Shown piece by piece: positions 33,060 through 40,997 of a DNA stretch of 64,000 nucleotides. The notes beneath the pieces are model-generated. The model searched no databases, was not told the DNA's origin, and worked only from the letters and a program-made list of their open reading frames with translations. Numbering within the stretch: the first letter of the stretch is position 1; every line of letters begins with the position of its first letter. This DNA is from Ornithinicoccus sp045032955 (lineage in GTDB: Bacteria > Actinomycetota > Actinomycetes > Actinomycetales > Dermatophilaceae), in NCBI RefSeq assembly GCF_045032955.1, contig NZ_JBJFZU010000003.1:1-64000 (forward strand), in the 5' to 3' direction. Made by a program: the position numbers and the translations under genes.

Positions 33060-34846
33060 GGGACGGCTACGACTACGTCATCGTCGGGGGCGGCTCGGCC
33101 GGGTCCGCGCTCGCCAACCGGCTGAGCAGCGACCCTGGCGTCAGCGTGCTGGTGCTCGAGGCCGGCCGCAGCGACGCCCGCGTCGACCCCTTCATCCACA
33201 TGCCCGCGGCGCTGCCCTACCCGATCGGCAACCGGCTCTACGACTGGAAGTACGAGACCGACCCGGAGCCGCACCTGGGTGGTCGGCGCGTCTTCCACGC
33301 CCGGGGCAAGGTGCTCGGCGGCTCCTCCTCGATCAACGGGATGATCTTCCAGCGCGGCAACCCGATGGACTACCAGCGCTGGGCCGCCGAGCCCGGGATG
33401 GAGCACTGGGACTACGCGCACTGCCTGCCCTACTTCAAGCGGATGGAGACGGTGCTGCTCGAGGACGGCAGCACCGGCGCCGACGCCTGGCGCGGCGGCT
33501 CCGGGCCCCTGGTCACCGAGCGCGGCCCGGCCCGCAGCCCTCTCTTCGGTGCCTTCTTCGAGGCGGTCCAGCAGGCGGGCTACCCGCTGACCGACGACGT
33601 CAACGGCTACCGCCAGGAGGGCTTCGCCAAGTTCGACCGGAACGTGCACCGGGGACGCCGGCTGTCCGCCTCACGGGCATACCTGCACCCGGTGAAGGGC
33701 CGGAAGAACCTGAGCGTGGAGACGCTGGCCACCGTCACCGGACTGACCATGAGCGGCACCCGGTGCACCGGTGTGGAGTACCTGCGCGCCGGGCGGTTCA
33801 AGCGGTCCGCGCAGGCCGGCGAGGTCATCCTCTGCGGCGGCGCCTTCGGCTCCCCGCAGACGTTGCAGCTGGCCGGGATCGGCGACCCCGAGGTGCTCTC
33901 CGCAGCCGGCGTCCCCACCCGGGTCGACCTGCCCGGGGTGGGGTCCAACCTGCAGGACCACCTCGAGGTCTACGTCCAGCACGCCTCCACCCAGCCCGTC
34001 TCCATCGCCCCCTGGCTGGCGCACCAGCACAAGCCGCGGATCGGCGCGCAGTGGCTCTTCGGCCGCAGCGGCGTCGGCGCGTCCAACCACTTCGAGGCGG
34101 GCGGCTTCATCCGGTCCAACGACGTCGTCGACTGGCCGAACCTGATGTTCCACTTCCTGCCGATCGCGATCCGCTACGACGGCAGCAAGCCGGCCGAGAC
34201 CGAGCACGGCATCCACGGCTACCAGGTCCACATCGGTCCGATGTATGCCGACACCCGCGGCCACGTGCACATCCGCTCCGCCGACCCGGCGCAGCGTCCC
34301 TCCGTCCTGTTCAACTACCTGTCCACCGAGACCGACCGTCGGGAGTGGGTGGAGGTGGTGCGCGCCGCCCGCGGGATCCTGGGACAGCCCGCCTTCTCCG
34401 CCTTCTCCGGCGGGGAGATCTCGCCCGGGTCCGAGGTGGAGACCGACGAGCAGATCCTGGACTGGGTCCGCAAGGACGCCGAGACCGCCCTGCACCCCTC
34501 GTGCAGCGCCCGGATGGGCACCGACGAGCAGTCCGTGGTCGACCCGCGCACGATGCGGGTGCACGGCACCGAGGGGCTGCGGGTGGTGGACGCCTCCGTC
34601 TTCCCGTTCGTCACCAACGGCAACATCTACGCCCCGGTGATGATGGTGGCCGAGAAGGCCGCCGACCTGATCGCGGGCAACACCCCGCTGCCGGCCGAGC
34701 ACGCCCCCTGGTACCGGCACGGCCAGGGGCAGCCGCTGTACCCACCGGGCGACCCCCGCAACGACGCCTGGGACGCCACCACCGACCCGCCCTCGGCCTC
34801 CCGTGCCCGGCTGGCGGCCGACGCGACACCCGAGGAGCAGCCATGA
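33056..34846 (+). CDS. betA: Choline dehydrogenase (GMC oxidoreductase)
   Basis: A 596-residue FAD-dependent enzyme oxidising choline to betaine aldehyde. It has the FAD-binding motif VIVGGGSAGSALANRL (8-23), the GMC signature region RGKVLGGSSSINGMIFQRG (about 82-100), the second GMC signature GAFGSPQTLQLAGIG, the active-site segment HPSCSARMG and the C-terminal VTNGNIYAPVMMVAEKAADLI. Start ATG at 33056 overlaps the betB stop and follows GAGGAG. It is slightly longer than usual because of a Pro/Ala-rich C-terminal tail. It overlaps the transporter gene by 4 nt. Confidence 0.92.
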   Translation: MRDGYDYVIVGGGSAGSALANRLSSDPGVSVLVLEAGRSDARVDPFIHMPAALPYPIGNRLYDWKYETDPEPHLGGRRVFHARGKVLGGSSSINGMIFQRGNPMDYQRWAAEPGMEHWDYAHCLPYFKRMETVLLEDGSTGADAWRGGSGPLVTERGPARSPLFGAFFEAVQQAGYPLTDDVNGYRQEGFAKFDRNVHRGRRLSASRAYLHPVKGRKNLSVETLATVTGLTMSGTRCTGVEYLRAGRFKRSAQAGEVILCGGAFGSPQTLQLAGIGDPEVLSAAGVPTRVDLPGVGSNLQDHLEVYVQHASTQPVSIAPWLAHQHKPRIGAQWLFGRSGVGASNHFEAGGFIRSNDVVDWPNLMFHFLPIAIRYDGSKPAETEHGIHGYQVHIGPMYADTRGHVHIRSADPAQRPSVLFNYLSTETDRREWVEVVRAARGILGQPAFSAFSGGEISPGSEVETDEQILDWVRKDAETALHPSCSARMGTDEQSVVDPRTMRVHGTEGLRVVDASVFPFVTNGNIYAPVMMVAEKAADLIAGNTPLPAEHAPWYRHGQGQPLYPPGDPRNDAWDATTDPPSASRARLAADATPEEQP

Positions 34847-36885
34847 GCGAGGGACCCGGCACCACCACCAGCACGCCTGCCGCCGAGCGTGAGCTGCCCG
34901 ACGACTCACCGCCGGAGGTGCGCTGGCCGGTCCTCATCGCCGCGCTCACCGGCGTCGTCCTCGTCGCCCTGTGGGCGATCGTGGCGCCGGCCAACGCCGA
35001 GGGCGTCATCCTCACCGTCGTCGAGTGGGTGACCGGCGCCTTCGGCTGGTTCTACATCCTGCTCACCACCGTGGTGCTGGCCTTCGTCGTCTACCTCGGC
35101 TTCTCCCGGTTCGGGCGGATCCGGCTGGGCCCGGACCACTCCCGCCCGGAGTTCTCCACCTTCGCCTGGGCCTCGATGCTCTTCGCGGCCGGGATCGGCA
35201 CCGACGTGATGTTCTACTCCGTCGTCGAGCCGGTGAGCCAGTACGTCGCCCCGCCGGTCGGGGAGGGCGAGACCGTCGAGGCCGCCCGCGAGGCCACCGT
35301 GTGGACGCTCTTCCACTACGGCATCTCCGGCTGGGGGCTGTACGTGCTGATGGGTCTGGCGCTGGGCTACTTCGCCTACCGGCGGCACCTGCCGCTGGCG
35401 GTGCGCTCCGCGCTGCAGCCGCTCTTCGGCCGGCGGATCGAGGGTGGGCTGGGGCACGCCGTGGACACCGCGACCGTGCTCGGCACCATCTTCGGGGTGG
35501 CCACCAGCCTCGGGATCGGCGTGGTCTTCCTCAATTTCGGGCTGAACACGCTCTTCGGCGTACCGATCGGCACCGGGGCGCAGATCGCGCTGGTGGCGCT
35601 CGCCGTCGGGATGGCCACCGTGTCCGCCACCACCGGGGTCGACAAGGGAATCCGGCTGCTCTCCCAGCTGAACGTGCTGCTGGCCCTCGGCCTGGCCGCC
35701 TGGGTGCTGGTCACCGGCCGGACCCAGTTCCTGCTGGAGTCCGTGGTGATGAACGTCGGGGACTTCGTGCAGACCTTCGGGACCCGCACGATGGAGACCT
35801 TCGCCTTCTCCGACACGGCGGCGTGGGAGTCCTCCTGGACCCTCTTCTTCTGGGCCTGGTGGGTCGCGTGGGCCTCCTTCGTCGGCCTCTTCCTGGCCCG
35901 GATCAGCCGTGGCCGGACGATCCGGCAGTTCGTGCTGGGTGCCCTCACCATCCCGTTCGCCTACATCGTGATGTGGGTGAGCATCTTCGGCAACGCCGCC
36001 CTGGACCGGGTGCGCAGCGGGGACACCGACTTCGCCGCGGCCGCCCAGGAGTTCGACGGGCGCGGCTTCTTCCAGCTGCTGGAGGGCTACCCGGGCGCCC
36101 AGGGCCTGGTGCTGGTGGCCGTCGTCGTCGGGCTGCTCTTCTACGTCACCTCCGCCGACTCCGGCGCGCTGGTGATGGGCAACCTGTGCTCGGTGCTGCG
36201 CGACGTCCAGCAGGACTGCGCCCCCTGGCTGCGGATCGTCTGGGCGGCCGCCACCGGCCTGCTCACCATCGCGATGCTGCTCGTCGGGGGCATCGTCACG
36301 CTGCAGTACGCCACCATCATCATGGGGCTGCCCTTCGCCTTCGTCATCGTGCTGGTGATGATCGGGCTGGCCAAGGCGATGCGCGAGGACGACCGGCTCG
36401 CGGCGGCCGGGGTCGGCGGGGCGATGGCCCCCGCGGCCACCTGGCACGTCGCCGACGACAACCGGGAGATCTGGCGGGCCCGGCTGGCGCGCGCCACCAA
36501 CTTCGTCGACGAGCAGGACGCCTCGCAGTACCTGCACCGGGTCATCGAGCCGGCCCTCCGGGAGGTCGCCGGGGAGCTCACCGCCCGCGAGGTGCCGGCC
36601 GCGATAAGCACCGGTGTCGCCGGCGAGAAGGGCTTCGGGGAGTTCGTGGAGCTGCGCACCGAGGAGGCGGAGCAGCGCTTCGTCTACCGGGTGCAGGTGC
36701 ACCTGTCACCGGTGCCCACCTACGGCGGCCGGATGGTCGGCGACCGGGACCAGTACGCGCGGCTCGAGGTGCACGGGCCCAACGGCGGCCTCGACTACGA
36801 CGTGATGGGCTTCCGCGCCAGCCAGGTCATCCACGACTGCCTGGAGCAGTACGAGCGGCACCTGGAGTTCCTGCGGGTGACCTGA
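34843..36885 (+). CDS. betT: BCCT-family choline transporter, BetT type
   Basis: A 680-residue secondary transporter with twelve TM helices and a large cytoplasmic C-terminal domain (about 510-680), the length and layout of BetT. Diagnostic stretches are MLFAAGIGTDVMFYSVVEPVSQY, VWTLFHYGISGWGLY, TTGVDKGIRLLSQLN and WTLFFWAWWVAWASFVGLFLARISRGRTIRQFVLG. The GIGTD element resembles the GIGID of proton-coupled choline carriers rather than the GMGIG of Na+-coupled ones. It supplies choline to BetA/BetB for synthesis of the osmoprotectant betaine. No betI repressor is present nearby. Confidence 0.93.
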   Translation: MSEGPGTTTSTPAAERELPDDSPPEVRWPVLIAALTGVVLVALWAIVAPANAEGVILTVVEWVTGAFGWFYILLTTVVLAFVVYLGFSRFGRIRLGPDHSRPEFSTFAWASMLFAAGIGTDVMFYSVVEPVSQYVAPPVGEGETVEAAREATVWTLFHYGISGWGLYVLMGLALGYFAYRRHLPLAVRSALQPLFGRRIEGGLGHAVDTATVLGTIFGVATSLGIGVVFLNFGLNTLFGVPIGTGAQIALVALAVGMATVSATTGVDKGIRLLSQLNVLLALGLAAWVLVTGRTQFLLESVVMNVGDFVQTFGTRTMETFAFSDTAAWESSWTLFFWAWWVAWASFVGLFLARISRGRTIRQFVLGALTIPFAYIVMWVSIFGNAALDRVRSGDTDFAAAAQEFDGRGFFQLLEGYPGAQGLVLVAVVVGLLFYVTSADSGALVMGNLCSVLRDVQQDCAPWLRIVWAAATGLLTIAMLLVGGIVTLQYATIIMGLPFAFVIVLVMIGLAKAMREDDRLAAAGVGGAMAPAATWHVADDNREIWRARLARATNFVDEQDASQYLHRVIEPALREVAGELTAREVPAAISTGVAGEKGFGEFVELRTEEAEQRFVYRVQVHLSPVPTYGGRMVGDRDQYARLEVHGPNGGLDYDVMGFRASQVIHDCLEQYERHLEFLRVT

Positions 36886-36897
36886 GCGTGCCGGTGC

Positions 36898-37227
36898 TCA
36901 GCGGCCGATCCACAGCGCGACCGTCACCACGTCACCCAGGTCGACCCGCTCGGCGCGCCGGACCGCGTCCTTGAGCGGCACGTAGAAGTCGCCCTGGCGC
37001 GGCCACAGCGACGTCGTGAACGCGGTGCCGCCGAGCCGGCCCCGGACCGGGACCATGCCCCAGCCGTAGGTGACCTCGCGCATCACCTCGCCCAGCCAGG
37101 CGCCCTCCTCGCCCCGGGCGACGACGAAGTGGAAGGGCGCCGGGCCGCGCCACTCGACGACCTCCCCGGTGACCTCGAGGTCGGGGGAGCCGGGCGGCAT
37201 ACCCGGGTGCTGCGACGGTGCCTCCAT
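36898..37227 (-). CDS. DUF1905-domain protein
   Basis: A small protein of 109 residues with the DUF1905 fold: VTGEVVEWRGPAPFHFVVA, WLGEVMREVTYGWGMVPVRGRLGGTAFTTSLWP and GDFYVPLKDAVRRAERVDLGDVVTV. ATG at 37227 is preferred over one nine bases upstream because a TAGCGT box (37235-37240) stands 7 nt before it. It is convergent with betT (12 bp gap). Biochemical role is unknown. Confidence 0.88.
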   Translation of the reverse strand: MEAPSQHPGMPPGSPDLEVTGEVVEWRGPAPFHFVVARGEEGAWLGEVMREVTYGWGMVPVRGRLGGTAFTTSLWPRQGDFYVPLKDAVRRAERVDLGDVVTVALWIGR

Positions 37228-37234
37228 GCCAGGC

Positions 37235-37240
37235 ACGCTA
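37235..37240 (-). promoter_or_regulatory. -10 box deciding the DUF1905 start
   Basis: TAGCGT on the minus strand, 7 nt before the ATG at 37227. It overlaps the upstream alternative start's surroundings, making the shorter protein more likely. Confidence 0.4.
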
Positions 37241-37267
37241 GCGCCCGACCCGGACGGATCCTGTCCG

Positions 37268-39010
37268 TCAGCCGGTCACCGCGTCCCTGGGCAGGTCGAA
37301 CCACCGGAGCCGGTCCAGGTCGCTGCCCGAGATGCCGGAGCCGGGCTGCAGATCTGGCGGGGTCGCGGCCGCGAGGATGTCGCGCGCGGTCCTGAGGTGG
37401 TCGGCCAGCAGCTCCTCACCCCCCGTGGGGCCGGGCTCGGGCAGCCTCACCGAGCCGTCCGCGCCGAAGCGGATGTCGTCGAGGCGCACCCGCGGCTCGA
37501 CCAGCCCGTCCCGGTGCCGCCACAGCCCGCTCGCGGGCTCGAACCGGTAGTCGCCGAGCAGCCGCCAACCGTCCCGGGCCACCATCCGGACCGCCTCGAC
37601 GAGGTAGTCGGCGACGGTGTCGGAGATGAAGTAGTTGAAGTTCACCCGCACCCAGCCCGGCTTGATCCCCTCACAGCCGCCGGTGATCTGCCGCTCGAAG
37701 GCCTGGGATCGCTCCAGGTCGATGCCGAGCAGGGTATGCCCGTACGGCCCGGCGCAGGAGCAGCCGCCGCGGGCCTGGATCCCGAAGAGGTCGTTGAGCA
37801 GGGCCACCACGAAGTTGTGGTGCAGGTAGGGCTGCTCCCGGCCGCGGACCACGAAGGACAGGATCGACAGCCGTTCGGCGTCCAGGTTGCCCAGCAGCTC
37901 CAGTCCGGGCTCGGCGCGCCACGCCCGCACCGCCCGCCGCAGGAACTCGTCCTCACGGGCCCGGATGGTGTCCACCCCGACCGCCTGCTTGAGCCGGAAC
38001 ACCAGCCCGGCCCGGACCGACTCGACGATGGCCGGGGTGCCGCCCTCCTCCCGGTGCGCGGGGTCGGCCAGGTAGGAGTGCTCGGCCGGGTTGACGTAGG
38101 CGACGGTGCCGCCGCCGGGCACGTCCGGCACCCGGTTGCCGAAGAGTTCGCGCCGGGCGGCCAGCACCCCGGGGGTCGAGGGACCGCCGATGAACTTGTG
38201 CGGCGACAGGAAGACCGCGTCCTTGGCGGCCCGCGGGCGCCCGGGCGGGGCGCTCATCCGGATGTCCACGTAGGGGCCGGCCGCGGCGAAGTCCCAGAAC
38301 GCCAGCGCCCCGTGCTCGTGCAGCACCTCGGTGATGGTGTCCGTGTCGGAGACGATGCCGGTGACGTTGGAGGCGGCGGAGAACGAGCCGATCAGCAGCG
38401 GCCGGTCCGCGTACCGGCGCAGCTGGGTGCGCAGGTCGGCCAGGTCCACGTGCCCGTCGGTGTCCATCGCCACCTGCACCACGTCGGCGATCGACTCCCG
38501 CCAGGGGATCTCGTTGCTGTGGTGCTCGAACGGGCCGATCAGCACCACCGGCCGCTGCTCCGCCGGGATGTGCCGGGAGAGCCGGTGGGTGTCCTCCAGC
38601 ACCGAGGGGATCCGCAGGCCGAGCACCCCGACCAGCTTGGCGATGGCACCGGTGCACCCGGACCCGGTGAAGATCACCACGGTGTCCCGGTCGCCGCCGA
38701 CCCCCTCGTGCACCGCGGCCCGGGCGTCCTCGCGCAGCCGGGTCGTCTGCAGCCCGGTCCCGCTGGACTCGGTATGCGTGTTGGCGTAGCTGGGCAGCAC
38801 CACCTCGCGGATGGCGTCCTCGATGAAGCCCAACGCCCGGCCGGAGGCGGTGTAGTCGGCGTAGGTGACCCGCCGCTGGCCGTAGGGGGTGGTCATCACG
38901 TGGTCCTCACCGATCACCGACTCCCGGATCCTGCGCAGCAGCGGGTGCTCGCCCGGGGACGTGGTCGGTGCTGCGGTTGCGGGGTCGGCGGCTGCGGGCG
39001 TGCTCGGCAT
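37268..39010 (-). CDS. Class V aminotransferase / cysteine-desulfurase-like PLP enzyme
   Basis: A 580-residue PLP enzyme of the class V family. It contains YTASGRALGFIEDAI, SSGTGLQTTRLREDAR, FTGSGCTGAIAKLVG, FEHHSNEIPWRE and the PLP lysine in LSPHKFIGGPSTPG. A Cys-containing loop, RGGCSCAGPYGH, aligns with the region where desulfurases keep their catalytic Cys. It is about 150 residues longer than SufS/IscS, mainly through a C-terminal extension (DYRFEPASGLWRHRDG onwards). ATG at 39010 is chosen; reading further upstream has no support. Substrate is unknown, and the extension makes a plain SufS assignment unsafe. Confidence 0.85.
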   Translation of the reverse strand: MPSTPAAADPATAAPTTSPGEHPLLRRIRESVIGEDHVMTTPYGQRRVTYADYTASGRALGFIEDAIREVVLPSYANTHTESSGTGLQTTRLREDARAAVHEGVGGDRDTVVIFTGSGCTGAIAKLVGVLGLRIPSVLEDTHRLSRHIPAEQRPVVLIGPFEHHSNEIPWRESIADVVQVAMDTDGHVDLADLRTQLRRYADRPLLIGSFSAASNVTGIVSDTDTITEVLHEHGALAFWDFAAAGPYVDIRMSAPPGRPRAAKDAVFLSPHKFIGGPSTPGVLAARRELFGNRVPDVPGGGTVAYVNPAEHSYLADPAHREEGGTPAIVESVRAGLVFRLKQAVGVDTIRAREDEFLRRAVRAWRAEPGLELLGNLDAERLSILSFVVRGREQPYLHHNFVVALLNDLFGIQARGGCSCAGPYGHTLLGIDLERSQAFERQITGGCEGIKPGWVRVNFNYFISDTVADYLVEAVRMVARDGWRLLGDYRFEPASGLWRHRDGLVEPRVRLDDIRFGADGSVRLPEPGPTGGEELLADHLRTARDILAAATPPDLQPGSGISGSDLDRLRWFDLPRDAVTG

Positions 39011-39118
39011 GGGCAGCAGGGTGACCCATCGCCGCCCGCGCGCACAACGGGGTCGGTGCCCCGCGGACCATAACGCCAGGTCATACCGGCTGGTGGGACG
39101 GTTCGCAGCCGCGCGGAT

Positions 39119-39124
39119 TAGGGT
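39119..39124 (+). promoter_or_regulatory. -10-like box of the DUF445 gene
   Basis: TAGGGT lies 58 nt before the GTG start at 39183 in the divergent spacer; the resulting leader contains the GGAGG ribosome site. Confidence 0.3.
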
Positions 39125-39182
39125 GGCGGGCGCACGCGGGCGACAGCTGCTGCCCACGGCATACCGAGCAGGAGGGACCCAG

Positions 39183-40433
39183 GTGGAACGCACCGCCCCC
39201 CGCCTCGACGACGCCAGCCGTCGCGCGGGACTGCAGCGCATGCGCGCCGTCGCCACCGGGCTGCTGGTGCTGATGGCGGTGATCTACGTCCTCACCCACG
39301 ACCGGGAGGGGGTCTGGGGCTACGTCAACGCCGGGGCAGAGGCGGGGATGATCGGGGCGATCGCGGACTGGTTCGCGGTGACCGCGCTGTTCCGGCACCC
39401 GCTCGGGCTGCCGATCCCGCACACCGCCCTGGTGCGCCGGCGCAAGGACGACCTGGGTGCCAGCCTGGAGCAGTTCGTCGCCGAGAACTTCCTCACCCCG
39501 CAGGTGATGGAGGAGCGGATCCGGGACGCCCAGGTGGTGCGCCGGGTCGGGGAGTGGCTGGCCGAGCCGGAGCACGCGCAACGGGTGGTCGCCGAGGCCG
39601 CCCCCTTCCTACGGAGCGCGGTCGAGCGGTTGGACGAGGCCGAGATCCGTGCCTTCGTGGACGGCGTGGTCGTCCCGCAGATCCGCCGGGAGCCGCTCTC
39701 CCCGGTCGCCGGGCACCTGCTCGAGCGGGTCGTCGAGGACGGCTCGCACCGGGGGCTGGTGGACCTGATCGCCCGCGAGCTGCACGGCTGGCTGGCCCTG
39801 CACGAGCACCAGGTGGAGGAGGTCATCCGGTCCCGGGCGCCGCAGTGGGCACCCTCCTGGGTGAACGACCAGGTGACCCGGCGGGTGTACACCGAGGTGC
39901 TGCGCTGGGCTAAGGACGTCAAGGACGACCCCGAGCACAACGTGCGGCACGCCCTGGACACCTGGCTGGCGGACCTGGGCCGGGACCTGCAGCAGGACCA
40001 GGACACCCGCGACCGCTTCGAGGCGCTGAAGAACCGGATGCTGGACCACCCCCAGGTCAGCGCCACCGGGGTGGCCCTGGGGGAGACGCTGCGCGACTCG
40101 GTGCTGGACGCGCTGGACGACCCGACCGGCACGCTGCGGACCCGGATGGGTGTCGGCCTCGTCGGCCTGGGCACCCAGCTGGTCGAGGACGAGCGGCTGC
40201 GGTCCCGGCTCGACGGCTGGGTGGTGGACACCGCGGTCAGCCTGATCGGGCGCTACGGTCCGGAGCTGACCTCGGTGATCTCCGGCACCATCCAGCGCTG
40301 GGACGCCCGGGAGGCCTCCGAGAAGATCGAGCTGCACGTCGGCCGCGACCTGCAGTTCATCCGGCTCAACGGCACCGTCGTCGGCGCCCTGGTCGGGCTG
40401 GTGATCCACGCGATCTCCCTGCACCTGCTCTGA
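39183..40433 (+). CDS. DUF445 family membrane-associated protein (YjiN-like)
   Basis: A 416-residue protein. TM near residues 20-38 (VATGLLVLMAVIYVLTH), then the strongly conserved DUF445 segment AGAEAGMIGAIADWFAVTALFRHPLGLPIPHTALV, long amphipathic helices, and a C-terminal hairpin with a final TM (LNGTVVGALVGLVIHAISLHLL). GTG at 39183 follows GGAGG by 7 nt. The family is widespread and probably envelope-linked, but no activity is established. Confidence 0.88.
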   Translation: MERTAPRLDDASRRAGLQRMRAVATGLLVLMAVIYVLTHDREGVWGYVNAGAEAGMIGAIADWFAVTALFRHPLGLPIPHTALVRRRKDDLGASLEQFVAENFLTPQVMEERIRDAQVVRRVGEWLAEPEHAQRVVAEAAPFLRSAVERLDEAEIRAFVDGVVVPQIRREPLSPVAGHLLERVVEDGSHRGLVDLIARELHGWLALHEHQVEEVIRSRAPQWAPSWVNDQVTRRVYTEVLRWAKDVKDDPEHNVRHALDTWLADLGRDLQQDQDTRDRFEALKNRMLDHPQVSATGVALGETLRDSVLDALDDPTGTLRTRMGVGLVGLGTQLVEDERLRSRLDGWVVDTAVSLIGRYGPELTSVISGTIQRWDAREASEKIELHVGRDLQFIRLNGTVVGALVGLVIHAISLHLL

Positions 40434-40462
40434 GCCGTACGTCCGGCCCACCCGGTGCCGCC

Positions 40463-40471
40463 TGTGGACAA
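40463..40471 (-). promoter_or_regulatory. DnaA box
   Basis: TGTGGACAA, the exact complement of the actinobacterial DnaA box TTGTCCACA, lies in the 77-bp gap upstream of a small gene. It is a single box, not an origin cluster. Confidence 0.45.
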
Positions 40472-40510
40472 CTTCTGCGGCAGGGGAGCGGGGCGAGGCA
40501 GGCTCGGGGC

Positions 40511-40942
40511 ATGAGCTTCGAGGACCTGCCGGCCGACTGGCCGGCCCGCCCGCTGGGTGATCCCGTGATCGGTGCGGACGTCGTCGACCTGGTGGTCAAC
40601 GACACCGACCGGCGCCAGGGCGGCCTGGGCTTCCTGCTGTGCCGGCCGGAGGGTTCGCTGGCCCAACCGGTGATGCTCACCGACGTCGGCCACGACCCGG
40701 CCGGGGCGCTCACCGCGATGGCCCGGGTCGTCGTGGACCTGCCGGCCACCTCGGGCTTCGTGCTGGCCATCGCCCGGGCCCGGGGCGGGGTGGACGACGC
40801 GGACCGGGCGCTGCACGAGCACGCCCTGCAGGTGTGCCGGGAGCACGCGCTGGTGCTCTGGGGCACCTACCTGGTCACCCTTGCCGGGGTCCGTCACCTG
40901 CCGGTCGCGGCCCAGCTGCGGCCCCGCAGCGGGGTCGCCTGA
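40511..40942 (+). CDS. Conserved-type hypothetical protein
   Basis: A 143-residue soluble alpha/beta protein with no domain that I recognise. Visible features: VIGADVVDLVVNDTDRRQGGLGFLLC, then PVMLTDVG, ATSGFVLAIARARGGVDDADRALHEHALQVC and a final VLWGTYLVTLAGVRHLPV. The regular strand-helix alternation and high-GC third positions support a real gene. It sits between the DUF445 and hrpA genes in the same direction, 55 bp before hrpA, and has an upstream DnaA box. Confidence 0.7.
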   Translation: MSFEDLPADWPARPLGDPVIGADVVDLVVNDTDRRQGGLGFLLCRPEGSLAQPVMLTDVGHDPAGALTAMARVVVDLPATSGFVLAIARARGGVDDADRALHEHALQVCREHALVLWGTYLVTLAGVRHLPVAAQLRPRSGVA

Positions 40943-40984
40943 GCCGCACGACCACGGGCGGGAAATCCGCTGGTGCCCGCTCGC

Positions 40985-40990
40985 TACAGT
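40985..40990 (+). promoter_or_regulatory. -10 box of hrpA
   Basis: TACAGT lies 7 nt before the GTG at 40998, which favours that start over in-frame codons upstream. Confidence 0.45.
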
Positions 40991-40997
40991 GGAGAGC

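Noticed and set aside
33056..34846. GMC enzyme as a glycoside 3-oxidase linked with the sugar locus
   Set aside because: It is in an operon with betaine-aldehyde dehydrogenase and a BetT-type transporter and lies 20 kb from the sugar genes; choline dehydrogenase is far more likely.
40463..40471. Replication origin
   Set aside because: Only a single DnaA box, no AT-rich unwinding element and no dnaA/dnaN neighbours.
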